Assembly: GCA_035943935.1 (NCBI GenBank)
Contig: DASZBR010000001.1
Span: 62,001 to 126,000 of the forward strand
Direction of reading: 5' to 3'
DNA from: DASZBR01 sp035943935
Lineage (GTDB): Bacteria > Pseudomonadota > Gammaproteobacteria > DASZBR01
Length of the DNA stretch: 64,000 nucleotides
Under the pieces are notes generated by a model. That model saw only the letters and a program-made list of their open reading frames with translations, searched no databases and had not been told where the DNA came from. The position numbers and the translations under genes were made by a program. Of the stretch, positions 1 to 7,598 are shown piece by piece. The stretch's first letter is position 1, and every line of letters begins with the position of its first letter.

Positions 1-333
1 AGCTGGCTAAATTACTTAACATTATTTTACGGCACGGAAGAAAACTTTTTACAAAAAGGGTTTGGATTTGCGTTGGTGCGTGATGCAGAAATAGTGAGCG
101 AAGCATTTGCCTGCTACATTGGCGGAAACTGTGTTGAAATTGGTTATGTGACTTCTGAGCATCACCGCGGAAAAGGTTATGCGCCTATTGTTTCCGCATT
201 TCTGCTGAAAGAAATCTTCAATCGGGGATTAAGTCCCATTGCGAGCTGTGACGTGAGTAATCCGGCGTCTGCAAAAACCGCGCAAAGTCTTGGGTTTGAG
301 GAAAATATGCGGTATGACTTTTTAGTTATCTGA
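1..333 (+). CDS. GNAT-family N-acetyltransferase, C-terminal part
   Basis: The frame is open from the first base of the window, so the true start lies upstream. The visible 110 codons hold the C-terminal half of a GCN5-related acetyltransferase: a beta-strand (VEIGYVTSEHH) followed by the acetyl-CoA pyrophosphate loop RGKGYA, then a helix, and a terminal SAKTAQSLGFEE motif typical of GNAT folds. Enzymes of this family move an acetyl group from acetyl-CoA to an amine; the substrate cannot be read from the sequence. The stop overlaps the 3' end of the convergent YhcG-like gene by 12 bp. Confidence 0.8.
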   Translation, partial: SWLNYLTLFYGTEENFLQKGFGFALVRDAEIVSEAFACYIGGNCVEIGYVTSEHHRGKGYAPIVSAFLLKEIFNRGLSPIASCDVSNPASAKTAQSLGFEENMRYDFLVI

Positions 334-1359
334 TATCCTTTTATCTTGTTTTTCCTGCGCAATTTCAATCGCTCTTCTCAAGCGTTTCCCCAAAACTTCT
401 TTTGGTGGTAGCTGCGTTAAATATTGAGCAACATGAATGCCGCTGCTATTAAGTTCTAACAATTCAATATGTTCTTGTTTTTTCTCAGCGCACAGAATTA
501 ATCCCAGCGGTTTATTTTCGCCTTTTTTGCGTTCATATTTATTCAGCCAATTTAAATACAGTTCCATTTGGCCTTTATAATTCGCCGTAAATTTGCCCAG
601 CTTTAATTCAATCGCGACTAATCTGCGCAAGCTTCTATGAAACGTCAGCAGATCAATATAATAATCATCGTTATCAATCATGATGCGTTTTTGTCGCCCT
701 ATAAAACAGAAGTCATTTCCTAGTTCTTGAAGAAATCGAGTTATTTCATCTAGGATGGCGTATTCAAGATTGCTTTCGCTAAACGCGTTGGGTAACGATA
801 AAAAATCCAGAATATAGGGATCGCGAAAAACAAGATCTTGTGAGACTTCGTTTTTTTCGCGCAGCGTTGCTAAATCCTGTTGTATGACTTGTTCGGGTTT
901 GTGCGAGATCGCAGTGCGCTCGTAGAGCATGCCATCAATCTTTTTCCGAAGTTCTCTGACGCTCCAATGCTCTAATCGACACATTTCGGTATAGAACTGG
1001 CGTTTCAAAGGTTCTTCAATCCCAGTTAATTCGTCAAAATGCGACCAGGACAATAGTGCCGACAGTGTCGGCACTATTGTTTCATCAGGGAATAGTTTGA
1101 CGAAACGAACCATCTTGAATAAACCGCGAGTATTAAATCCGCGACCATATTTGATAGTGAGTTGTTGTGCCAATTGTTTAATAATGGTATTGCCGTATTC
1201 TGCGCGTTTATTTTTGAGTATGTCTTGATTAATACGATTTCCAATACGCCAATACAAATTTACAAGCGTTGAGTTAGTCTGACGAGCAACATGGTTTTTT
1301 GCGGATTCGATGAGATGACTGATGTCTTGAAACAAGATGCTATTACTATTTTTAACCAC
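322..1359 (-). CDS. YhcG/DUF1016-type PD-(D/E)XK nuclease
   Basis: 345 aa, the usual length for the YhcG (DUF1016) family. The N-terminal half is the helical DUF1016 domain, with YGRGFNTRGLFKMVRF at about 71-86 and LSWSHFDEL at about 103-111. The C-terminal half holds the nuclease core: YYIDLLTFHR (active-site Asp) and, about 15 residues on, AIELKLGKF (the E-x-K pair). Members are predicted restriction-like nucleases of mobile and defence regions; the target is unknown. The start is GTG with AAGGA upstream. A perfect 31-bp palindrome lies inside codons 94-104 and a related one lies about 75 bp upstream of the start. It stands alone between a GNAT gene and lysR. Confidence 0.88.
   Translation of the reverse strand: MVKNSNSILFQDISHLIESAKNHVARQTNSTLVNLYWRIGNRINQDILKNKRAEYGNTIIKQLAQQLTIKYGRGFNTRGLFKMVRFVKLFPDETIVPTLSALLSWSHFDELTGIEEPLKRQFYTEMCRLEHWSVRELRKKIDGMLYERTAISHKPEQVIQQDLATLREKNEVSQDLVFRDPYILDFLSLPNAFSESNLEYAILDEITRFLQELGNDFCFIGRQKRIMIDNDDYYIDLLTFHRSLRRLVAIELKLGKFTANYKGQMELYLNWLNKYERKKGENKPLGLILCAEKKQEHIELLELNSSGIHVAQYLTQLPPKEVLGKRLRRAIEIAQEKQDKRISDN
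1050..1080. repeat. Perfect palindrome inside the YhcG-like gene
   Basis: Two 15-bp arms, ACAATAGTGCCGACA and its exact reverse complement, flank one central G. On the coding strand it encodes residues 94-104 (TIVPTLSALLS), just before the conserved LSWSHF motif. The same core recurs imperfectly at 1434-1460. Confidence 0.9.
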
Positions 1360-1433
1360 GGGATATTCCTTACTATAAAACGTTTTGCTTATGATGAACT
1401 CGAGACAGTATACCGTTAAGAATTAATTTTGAG

Positions 1434-1460
1434 AATAGTCTCGACAGTGTCGACACTATT
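1434..1460. repeat. Near-perfect palindrome upstream of the YhcG-like gene
   Basis: Arms AATAGTCTCGACA and TGTCGACACTATT flank one G; 12 of 13 positions pair. It shares the AATAGT..CGACAGTGTCG..ACTATT core with the palindrome inside the YhcG-like gene. It lies about 75 bp before that gene's GTG and ends at the last base of the lysR stop codon, so it could be an operator, a transcript-end hairpin for lysR, or both. Confidence 0.8.
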
Positions 1461-2332
1461 TAAGCTATCTTCAACATCCCAATAAACTCTCTCACCTTCG
1501 GCGGCAAAAACTCTCGCTCAGGATAAACCGCATATAAATCACTTTTAGGAAGATGATAGTCTTTTAGGCAATGAATAATCGTGCCAGCTGCAATTTCTGC
1601 TTCGACCATAAACTTTGGCAAGCTTGCGATACAGGCACTTTCTAAAACCAATTTTTTGCTGAGTTCTATTTGATTTGCAATAATCTTGCCATTTATAACA
1701 ACAGTAACAGCATGAGTATTTTTTGTAAAAACAAGCTCGCGCGATTTTTTGGCGGCTTCATACACGGCAAAATTATGCGTTTCTAAATCGTTCGGATGTT
1801 CAGGCGTGCCGTACTTTTTAAGATAACTCGGTGACGCGCAAATAATGTTTTCAACCGACAGAATTTTTTGTGCTATCAGGCTTGAGGATTCTAATTTTCC
1901 GGATCTCAGTGCTAAGTCATAACCTTGTTTAACCAGATCAATATAATCATTGGATAAATTAACTTCTATTTTTACGTCAGGATAGTGTGATAAATAATTA
2001 TGAATAATACGGGGAAGAACATAAATACCATACGCAGGGGGCGCAGAAATTCTTAAGGTCCCCGCCGGTTTGCCTCGCAACTCATGAATAATCGCATAGC
2101 CTTTCGTCGCTTCTTCGATGACTTTTGCGCATTGCTGATAGAAGTTATCGCCGGCTTCTGTCAGCGATAATTTTCGTGTGGTACGGGTGATGAGTTTTGC
2201 GTGCAGATGCTTTTCTAAGAGATCTATTTTTTTGCTGATATGCGATTTCGAGACGCCCAGCTTATCTGCGGCTTTCGCAAAGCTCCCCAGTTCTATGACG
2301 GTATAGAATATTTCCATTTCGTCGAGTAGCAT
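1460..2332 (-). CDS. LysR-family transcriptional regulator
   Basis: 290 aa, normal for LysR. The winged helix-turn-helix is at residues 1-60 (ELGSFAKAADKLGVSKSHIS, then LITRTTRKLSLTEAG), followed by a periplasmic-binding-protein-like effector domain from about residue 90 (GTLRISAPPAYGIYVLP). It is divergent from the DHA2-type pump that starts 113 bp away, the classic layout in which LysR controls the neighbouring transporter. It resembles the CrgA/DsdC-like group that often governs efflux or detoxification; the inducer is unknown. GGAG lies 9 bp before the ATG. Confidence 0.9.
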   Translation of the reverse strand: MLLDEMEIFYTVIELGSFAKAADKLGVSKSHISKKIDLLEKHLHAKLITRTTRKLSLTEAGDNFYQQCAKVIEEATKGYAIIHELRGKPAGTLRISAPPAYGIYVLPRIIHNYLSHYPDVKIEVNLSNDYIDLVKQGYDLALRSGKLESSSLIAQKILSVENIICASPSYLKKYGTPEHPNDLETHNFAVYEAAKKSRELVFTKNTHAVTVVINGKIIANQIELSKKLVLESACIASLPKFMVEAEIAAGTIIHCLKDYHLPKSDLYAVYPEREFLPPKVREFIGMLKIA

Positions 2333-2445
2333 TGGCTTAATCTCCTGATTGATTCTATATGGAAACAGTAATATTCAGTATAGCGCATTCTCGAGGCTTA
2401 TAGGACAGCGTAAACTGCCTATGTTAGATAACAGGAGAGCAGTAT

Positions 2446-3930
2446 ATGAGTAGTAAGATAATCACACGACCTTGGTTAGCGTTATTGGGCATTGGCCTGG
2501 CCAGTTTTTTAGGCTGTATCGATTTTACGATTGTGAATACCGCCTTACCGGTATTGCAGGCGAGCTTAAAGACCTCTGTGAGTCAGTTACAGTGGATCAT
2601 TAATATCTTTATGTTGGTGTTAAGCGCGTGCATGGTTGTCGCGGGACGATTCGCGGATCTCCATGGACGACGTAAATGGTTATATATAGGTATGATTTTG
2701 TTCGGGTTGTCTTCTGTGGGCGCAGGTCTTTCTCCCAGTATTAATTGGTTAATTCTATTTCGGTTGCTTCAGGGGTTGGGCGTGGCGATTTTATATACCG
2801 TTCCTGTGGCGATTATTGCGAACAGTTTTCCTGAAGCAGTACGCGGACGTGCAACAGGGATTTTAATTGGCGTAAATGGTTTGGGGCTTGCGGCAGGTCC
2901 ATTGATGGGCGGCATGATTTTGAGCTTTTTAAGCTGGCGCTGGATATTTTTCGTCAATGTGCCGTTAATTATTGTAAGTCTGATCATTTGTTCTGTTACT
3001 TTAATAGAATCAAAAACCGATGAGGTGGGTGCAAAAATAGATTGGATGGGATTGATTTTATTAATGATTGGGATGCCGTTGATGGTCTACGCCGTTATTA
3101 ATAGCAATAGTGTTTTATTTGGCGTTGGGATGGCTGCCATGATTGCGTTGTATTTTGTTGAAAATAAATCAAGCTCACCGATTATTCAATTTAAATTATT
3201 TGCAAATCATAAATTTTTAAGTGCCTTGATAGCCAATTTTTCTTTAGCTTTTTTCTATACGGTACTTTTCTTTTTATTGCCGTTTTATTTGCATAATATT
3301 CATTTAGATTCGAGCTGGGATATTGGCTTAATGTTATTGCCGGCTACTGCCATGGTTGCTGTGTTATCACCTGTTGTAGGACATATGGTGGATTCATATG
3401 GCCCCAAAAAAATGCTCATGATTGGCTTTAGTTTGTTTATTATTTCAGCAATTATGCAGCTGTTCTTTGGTGTGCAAACCAGTACTGTGTATATTCTTAT
3501 TGCATTATTGTTATTTGGCATTGGCTGGGCGTTTATTTTAAGTCCTTCGATTGTTGCGGCGATTTCCGCTATTCACAAAAATAGTAGTGGTGTTGCGATG
3601 GGAACGATTGGGACATTGCATAATTTTGGTGGCGCCATTGGTTTGGCAATTGGTACGGTGGTTTATCATTACCGCGCTAAATTTATATTATTAGCGGATT
3701 TGGCCAAGCAAAATATCACTGCAGGAGCTTGGACTAAACAAATTATTTCAGATCCCGATAATGCTATTAATATACTTTCTACGCATGCAAATATTTCCGT
3801 CGCAAAATCAACCGTACTTTTTCAGAACTTTTTTGTGCAGGGATATAACAGCGCAATTATATTATTGCTGTTGATTAGCCTGGGTGCGTTGTTGGCGGTG
3901 ATGTTTGGGATTAAGGCGGAAAGTAAGTAA
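2446..3930 (+). CDS. MFS multidrug efflux pump, DHA2 (14-TM) family
   Basis: 494 aa with about 14 hydrophobic segments, matching the EmrB/QacA (DHA2) drug:H+ antiporters. Motif D1 is present in helix 1 (LGCIDFTIVNTALP), motif A after helix 2 (GRFADLHGRRK), and the antiporter motif C in helix 5 (GPLMGGMILSFLSWRWIFFVN). It sits in the inner membrane and would export drugs or other hydrophobic compounds. No EmrA-like adaptor is adjacent, so it may act alone. The ribosome binding site is AGGAG, 8 bp before the ATG. The divergent LysR gene is its likely regulator. Confidence 0.93.
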   Translation: MSSKIITRPWLALLGIGLASFLGCIDFTIVNTALPVLQASLKTSVSQLQWIINIFMLVLSACMVVAGRFADLHGRRKWLYIGMILFGLSSVGAGLSPSINWLILFRLLQGLGVAILYTVPVAIIANSFPEAVRGRATGILIGVNGLGLAAGPLMGGMILSFLSWRWIFFVNVPLIIVSLIICSVTLIESKTDEVGAKIDWMGLILLMIGMPLMVYAVINSNSVLFGVGMAAMIALYFVENKSSSPIIQFKLFANHKFLSALIANFSLAFFYTVLFFLLPFYLHNIHLDSSWDIGLMLLPATAMVAVLSPVVGHMVDSYGPKKMLMIGFSLFIISAIMQLFFGVQTSTVYILIALLLFGIGWAFILSPSIVAAISAIHKNSSGVAMGTIGTLHNFGGAIGLAIGTVVYHYRAKFILLADLAKQNITAGAWTKQIISDPDNAINILSTHANISVAKSTVLFQNFFVQGYNSAIILLLLISLGALLAVMFGIKAESK

Positions 3931-3933
3931 GTC

Positions 3934-3960
3934 CAATCGGTTACATTTTGTAACCGATTG
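3934..3960. repeat. Perfect 12-bp-arm palindrome after the efflux gene, upstream of Bro-N
   Basis: CAATCGGTTACA, 3-nt centre, then its exact reverse complement. No T-run follows, so it is a weak candidate for a terminator of the efflux gene. It shares the core GGTTnCA-N3-TGTAACC with the palindrome inside the Bro-N gene and lies 108 bp upstream of that gene's start. Confidence 0.85.
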
Positions 3961-4068
3961 AATTCCACTGTTTATTTCGGTCCCATCTTCAGAGATAATC
4001 AGTTCACTATAAAGTTAAATTACTAATATGATGCAAAAACAGATATTTAACTGCTGCAAGGAACTATC

Positions 4069-4449
4069 ATGAAAACCAATCTCGCTATTTTTGAAGAACA
4101 CCAAATTCGTCGTGTGTATGATGAAAAAACTGAAACCTGGTTTTTTTCGGTTATCGATATCATTCAAGCGTTAATTCAACAGTCTGATTATCGAGCCACT
4201 AGAAATTATTGGAAGGTCTTGAAGAATCGTCTCGGCAAGGAAGGAAGTCAGTTGGTTTCAAAATGTAACCAACTGAAATTAGAAGCTGCTGATGGCAAAC
4301 AATACCTTACTGACGTAGCCAACGCCGAAACTTTACTCCGTTTAGTCCAGTCTATTCCTAGCCCAAAAGCTGAGCCAATAAAGCTCCGGATTTATAATTC
4401 TGGTTTCGTAGGGGCGGGATATCGGCTCGCCCTTAATTTAATTGAATAA
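4069..4449 (+). CDS. Bro-N domain protein, truncated
   Basis: 126 aa. Residues about 3-105 are a Bro-N DNA-binding domain as in phage antirepressors and DinD-like proteins (FEEHQIRRVYDEKTETWFFS, ATRNYWKVLKNRL, then LLRLVQSIPSPKAEPIK). Full-length relatives continue for well over 100 residues; here the family sequence stops after SPKAEPIK and the last 20 residues are read through a REP-like repeat (4408-4433). The gene is therefore probably a remnant that kept its DNA-binding domain. GGAAC precedes the ATG. A palindrome lies within codons 60-70 and a related one upstream of the gene. Confidence 0.85.
   Translation: MKTNLAIFEEHQIRRVYDEKTETWFFSVIDIIQALIQQSDYRATRNYWKVLKNRLGKEGSQLVSKCNQLKLEAADGKQYLTDVANAETLLRLVQSIPSPKAEPIKLRIYNSGFVGAGYRLALNLIE
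4248..4276. repeat. Palindrome inside the Bro-N gene
   Basis: Arms TCAGTTGGTTTCA and TGTAACCAACTGA flank AAA; 12 of 13 positions pair. It encodes the segment SQLVSKCNQLK, in which the two arms give the repeated QL. It is related to the palindrome at 3934-3960. Confidence 0.85.
4408..4433. repeat. REP-like palindromic element (GTAGGGGCG family) in the Bro-N 3' end
   Basis: GTAGGGGCG followed by a short loop and CTCGCCCTT. It has the same 22-nt hairpin length as the intergenic copy at 12961-12988 and matches it at about 17 of 22 positions. It coincides with the point where the Bro-N protein stops resembling its family. Confidence 0.6.
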
Positions 4450-4462
4450 GGAGATGTAACGT

Positions 4463-4657
4463 ATGGCCAGAATCAAAAATATTTTAATAAAAGGGAGTGC
4501 AAAAAAACGCCTTAAGCTAACAGACCAAGATAAAGAATGGCTTAATTTTTCTGAGGTAGGGAAAGAAGCATTGAAAGTATTTAGAGATACTGATCAAAAG
4601 CGTGGTTTACGGCGCGCAAAAGACGCTAAAGATATGTTTAAGAAGTTAGGAATTTAA
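4463..4657 (+). CDS. Small basic hypothetical protein
   Basis: 64 aa, rich in Lys and Arg, with no membrane segment. It starts 13 bp after the truncated Bro-N gene with a good ribosome binding site (AAGGAG, 10 bp before the ATG), so the pair may be co-transcribed. It could be a small nucleic-acid-binding protein or the detached C-terminus of the Bro-N gene after the repeat insertion; no family was recognised. Confidence 0.55.
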   Translation: MARIKNILIKGSAKKRLKLTDQDKEWLNFSEVGKEALKVFRDTDQKRGLRRAKDAKDMFKKLGI

Positions 4658-4663
4658 TAAGAA

Positions 4664-5374
4664 TTAAAATGCTTCAAGCGGGGTAACACCCACCAGCCTA
4701 ATCGGCGACTCCGTTCCGTGTTGAATTTTAAGTGGTAATGCAATGATAGTAGAACCTGTTTCTGGCAGAAGTGAGGCATTAGCAATATTCTCAATAAGAT
4801 ATTTTCCTGCGCCGAGAATTAATTGATGAACCGGAAATTCACTGTCTTTTTTATCTGCACTCAGCGTATCAATACCCAAGCCAGCAATGTCGCGTTTAAG
4901 TAATAATTCAGCCGCTTTTGCTGAAACGGAGGGGAAAACTAAATTGTTGCGGTATTTTTCAGGCGTATGCCAAAATTTATCCCAACCCGTGTAAAAAATA
5001 ACCACTGAATTTTTATTTATTTCCCCACATTTTTTTTCAAATTCAAGAATATCTTCTGGCGTAATACTGTAATTTTCATGGGATTTTTCTGATACGCTAA
5101 TCACCGTGCACGGAACAATCAGCTGCTCCAGCGAAAGTGATACGATATCTTTTCCATTCTCAAAACAATGCGCAGGTGCATCCATGTGTGTTCCAATGCC
5201 TGCAGCCATTTCGATGGATTGCACACGGAATTTTGCATTCGAGGGGTAATCATTGTAATCCGATATGTTTTTATGTTGAAAACCACATCCATTTCCCCAT
5301 TGCGGAATGGTTGGTGTGAGGGTATGCGTGAGATCAATAAAATGTAGATTATGAAGGTCGAGTACTTTACTCAT
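4664..5374 (-). CDS. Cyclase-family metal hydrolase (kynurenine formamidase-like)
   Basis: 236 aa. The metal-binding motif of the cyclase family (PF04199) is present: GIGTHMDAPAHCF (H-x-G-T-H-x-D-x-P-x-H). The N-terminal IDLTHTLTPTIPQWGNG and C-terminal IIALPLKIQHGTESPIRLV segments also fit. The family includes bacterial kynurenine formamidase (KynB), isatin hydrolase and related amide or lactone hydrolases. No tryptophan-degradation gene is nearby, so the substrate stays open. It converges on the small gene ending at 4657. Confidence 0.85.
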   Translation of the reverse strand: MSKVLDLHNLHFIDLTHTLTPTIPQWGNGCGFQHKNISDYNDYPSNAKFRVQSIEMAAGIGTHMDAPAHCFENGKDIVSLSLEQLIVPCTVISVSEKSHENYSITPEDILEFEKKCGEINKNSVVIFYTGWDKFWHTPEKYRNNLVFPSVSAKAAELLLKRDIAGLGIDTLSADKKDSEFPVHQLILGAGKYLIENIANASLLPETGSTIIALPLKIQHGTESPIRLVGVTPLEAF

Positions 5375-5457
5375 GGGCGTTCCATAGATAGCTGTAGTTA
5401 ATTTTGAGAGATTATACGTGGTTGAAGGTCGGGTGAGGTAGGTTATCTGTGCATAGA

Positions 5458-5485
5458 TTTACATACACACGATAGTGTGTATAAT
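5458..5485 (+). promoter_or_regulatory. hicAB promoter with embedded operator palindrome
   Basis: A -35 box TTTACA (5458-5463) and a perfect -10 box TATAAT (5480-5485) are separated by 16 bp. The inverted repeat ATACACAC-GATA-GTGTGTAT (5463-5482) fills the spacer and overlaps the -10. HicB antitoxins with an RHH or HTH tail repress their own promoters, and this position would block RNA polymerase. It lies 37 bp before the hicA ATG. Confidence 0.8.
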
Positions 5486-5521
5486 GACGGGCGTTAGGTG
5501 GTTTAACATAATCAAAGTTTG

Positions 5522-5740
5522 ATGGGATTGCGCTTGAAAAAGGCTTACAACAGTCGCGAAATTATTGCTCTATTGAGGGCAGATGGATGGGAGGAGGATC
5601 GGGTTCGCGGTTCTCATCATCAATTTATACACAAACATAAAAAAGGTGTGGTGACTGTCCAGCATCCTGTCAAAGATTTGTCGCTGTTTGTAACGAAAAG
5701 TATTTTTAGGCAGGCAGGATTGAAGCGTGCTGAAAATTAA
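5522..5740 (+). CDS. hicA: HicA-type mRNA interferase toxin
   Basis: 72 aa from the ATG at 5522. The HicA double-stranded-RNA-binding-like fold is clear: NSREIIALLRADGWEEDRVR, GSHHQFIH with the catalytic His, and VTVQHPVKDLSLFVTKSIFRQAG. HicA cleaves mRNA and stops growth until HicB binds it. It is slightly longer than most HicA proteins through an N-terminal extension. It is followed by hicB, and the promoter at 5458-5485 drives the pair. Confidence 0.92.
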   Translation: MGLRLKKAYNSREIIALLRADGWEEDRVRGSHHQFIHKHKKGVVTVQHPVKDLSLFVTKSIFRQAGLKRAEN

Positions 5741-5768
5741 TATGGCTAGAGATGAGGAGTTAAAAATT

Positions 5769-6167
5769 ATGTCATCAACTTATGTTGCGCTAGTGCATAA
5801 AACGAGTAAATCTTCGTCAACTTACGGCGTGTTTTTTCCTGACTTTCCGGGTTTAGTGTGTGCGGGTAAAAATGTAGAAGAGGCTTTAGAAAATGCCAGA
5901 GTAGGTTTATTTTTTCATATGGAAGGGTTGTTGAAAGCAGGTGAAGTACTTCCCAAATCAACAAAGGTTGAAGAAATTATGAAGGACCCTGAAAATAAAA
6001 AAGCGATGCCTTGCTTGGTTCATATCATTCCACCGAAAGGTGAACTTATGCGAGTAAATATATCGATTAACGCTGCGCTTTTAGCTGCAGTTGATCATAC
6101 GGCCGGTCGATTAGGTAAAAATCGTTCTGAATTTTTATCAGATGCCGCGATGTTGGCATTGGCTTAA
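5769..6167 (+). CDS. hicB: HicB antitoxin with RHH-like C-terminal domain
   Basis: 132 aa. The ATG at 5769 was chosen because AGGAG lies 9 bp upstream; earlier in-frame starts (GTG 5727, ATG 5742) have weaker sites. The N-terminal part is the degenerate RNase H-like HicB fold (TYGVFFPDFPGLVCAGKN, EEALENARVGLFFHME). The C-terminal 45 residues (RVNISINAALLAAVDHTAGR, then SEFLSDAAMLAL) form a ribbon-helix-helix DNA-binding domain. It neutralises HicA and probably represses the hicAB promoter. Confidence 0.92.
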   Translation: MSSTYVALVHKTSKSSSTYGVFFPDFPGLVCAGKNVEEALENARVGLFFHMEGLLKAGEVLPKSTKVEEIMKDPENKKAMPCLVHIIPPKGELMRVNISINAALLAAVDHTAGRLGKNRSEFLSDAAMLALA

Positions 6168-6187
6168 CTATTTTCAGTAGCCGTGGG

Positions 6188-6832
6188 TTATACCCAATAC
6201 GCTGTGCTCGTCATAATCTTCGACACAAAACTCATGGTCGATTTAATCGGCTGAGGTAATTCTGCTGCGCCAATATTATGAGCAAGTCGGGCATGTTCAG
6301 CTTCTTCTTGTCGCATCGTTTCCAAAATAGCGTGAGTGCGTAAATCTGATTTGGGGATTTTTTGGAGATGATCTTCGAGATGAGCCGTGACCTGTTTCTC
6401 TGTTTCTTCTAAAAACCCCAGATTCCATTTGTCGCCACAAAGACCTGCTATCACGCCCAAACTAAAAGAACCCATATACCAGATAGGATTTAAATAACTC
6501 ACATGGCTGTCTAATTCATGAATTCTCGACTGGCACCAGCGGAGATGATCTTCTTCTTCGAGGCCCGCTTGGGTTAATTTAAGTTTTAAGTCTGGGTTGC
6601 GCGTAGTAAGAGCCTGGCCTTGATATAGCGCCTGAGCACAGACTTCTCCCGCATAGTTCACTCGCATCAGACCCGCGATATGTTTTTTTTGTTCTGTATC
6701 TAAATCAGCTTCAGGAATGGCGAGATTGGGATTGGGGCGGGCGTGTTCAGTCGACGCAACTCGGCCGCCCAAGGTTCTGAGCAGCTTGTCCGCGTGTAAA
6801 CAAAGTTGATCAACTAGAGAGTAATTCCGCAT
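6188..6832 (-). CDS. coq7: Coq7-type demethoxyubiquinone hydroxylase
   Basis: 214 aa from the ATG at 6832; longer frames would run through dapB. Coq7 is a ferritin-like di-iron monooxygenase that adds the C6 hydroxyl late in ubiquinone synthesis at the inner membrane. The ligands are visible: NYAGEVCAQALY, LEEEDHLRWC, EKQVTAHLEDHL and RQEEAEHARLAH, each giving the expected E or E-x-x-H. In many gammaproteobacteria UbiF does this step instead. ubiG, the neighbouring methylation step, lies at 41079-41783. It diverges from dapB with only 34 bp between start codons. Confidence 0.93.
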   Translation of the reverse strand: MRNYSLVDQLCLHADKLLRTLGGRVASTEHARPNPNLAIPEADLDTEQKKHIAGLMRVNYAGEVCAQALYQGQALTTRNPDLKLKLTQAGLEEEDHLRWCQSRIHELDSHVSYLNPIWYMGSFSLGVIAGLCGDKWNLGFLEETEKQVTAHLEDHLQKIPKSDLRTHAILETMRQEEAEHARLAHNIGAAELPQPIKSTMSFVSKIMTSTAYWV

Positions 6833-6837
6833 ATAAT
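6832..6837 (+). promoter_or_regulatory. Probable -10 box for dapB
   Basis: A consensus TATAAT lies 30 bp before the dapB ATG in the coq7/dapB divergent gap. No good -35 is found at 17 bp; TTGATC (6806-6811) is 20 bp away, within the palindrome GTTGATCAAC. Confidence 0.45.
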
Positions 6838-6866
6838 GCATTCTAAACCAATCACAGGAGCTTCGC

Positions 6867-7598
6867 ATGTCAATTCCAATCCTGATTAACGGCGCCAAAG
6901 GAAAGATGGGCAAAGAAATTATAAAAACCTTTCGACAAGATGATGAATTTAAAGTTGTTGGCACAACAGATAGAGAAGATGATTTAGCCAAAGCCATCGC
7001 CAGTTCAAAAGCAAAAATTGTCATCGACTTTACCGCATCCTCCGTGGGATTTCAGAACGCCAGTATTATTATTCAATCCGGTGCGCATCCCGTGATTGGC
7101 ACGACAGGTTTTTTACCCGATCAAATCGATGAACTCAAAAAGCGTTGTCAAAAACAAAAACTCGGCGGAATTATCGCGCCAAACTTTTCAATTGGCGCCG
7201 TGTTATTAATGCAATTCTCCAAAGAAGCCGCAAAACATTTTGGGCATGTTGAAATCATGGAAATGCATCACACAACCAAAGAAGAATCACCATCAGGGAC
7301 CTCTATTCGCACAGCAGATTTAATTGCAGAAGGCCGCAAAGAAATTCATCCACTTAAAAAATATCGAGAAATTGTTCCCCATGCACGCGGCGCGAATCAC
7401 AAAGAAATTCCTATTCATTCTGTTCGATTGCCCGGAATGGTCGCACATGAATTAGTGATGTTTGGTGGACGCGGAGAAACATTGAGTTTGCGACACGATT
7501 CTATTCACCGCGAATGTTTTATGCCGGGGATTAAATTAGCCTGTAAAAAAGTTATGGAACTTAAAGAATTAATATTTGGTTTGGAGCATATATTGTAA
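6867..7598 (+). CDS. dapB: 4-hydroxy-tetrahydrodipicolinate reductase
   Basis: 243 aa. It makes tetrahydrodipicolinate with NAD(P)H in lysine and meso-diaminopimelate synthesis, needed for peptidoglycan. The Rossmann motif NGAKGKMGKEI opens the protein; the catalytic segment EMHHTTKEESPSGTS matches the family's E-x-H-H-x-x-K-x-D-x-P-S-G-T, with Glu in place of the usual Asp. The GxTG loop (IGTTGF) and the C-terminal LPGMVAHELVMFGGRGE fit. AGGAG lies 6 bp before the ATG. The stop overlaps the ffh start by one base, so the two are translationally coupled. Confidence 0.95.
   Translation: MSIPILINGAKGKMGKEIIKTFRQDDEFKVVGTTDREDDLAKAIASSKAKIVIDFTASSVGFQNASIIIQSGAHPVIGTTGFLPDQIDELKKRCQKQKLGGIIAPNFSIGAVLLMQFSKEAAKHFGHVEIMEMHHTTKEESPSGTSIRTADLIAEGRKEIHPLKKYREIVPHARGANHKEIPIHSVRLPGMVAHELVMFGGRGETLSLRHDSIHRECFMPGIKLACKKVMELKELIFGLEHIL

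Noticed and set aside
4069..4657. A prophage around the Bro-N gene
   Set aside because: No integrase, capsid, terminase or lysis genes lie nearby; both flanks are ordinary chromosomal genes. Only isolated phage-type domains are present.
6833..7024. N-terminal extension of coq7 to 7024
   Set aside because: The added 64 residues would lie inside dapB, do not resemble Coq7, and the family start fits the ATG at 6832.
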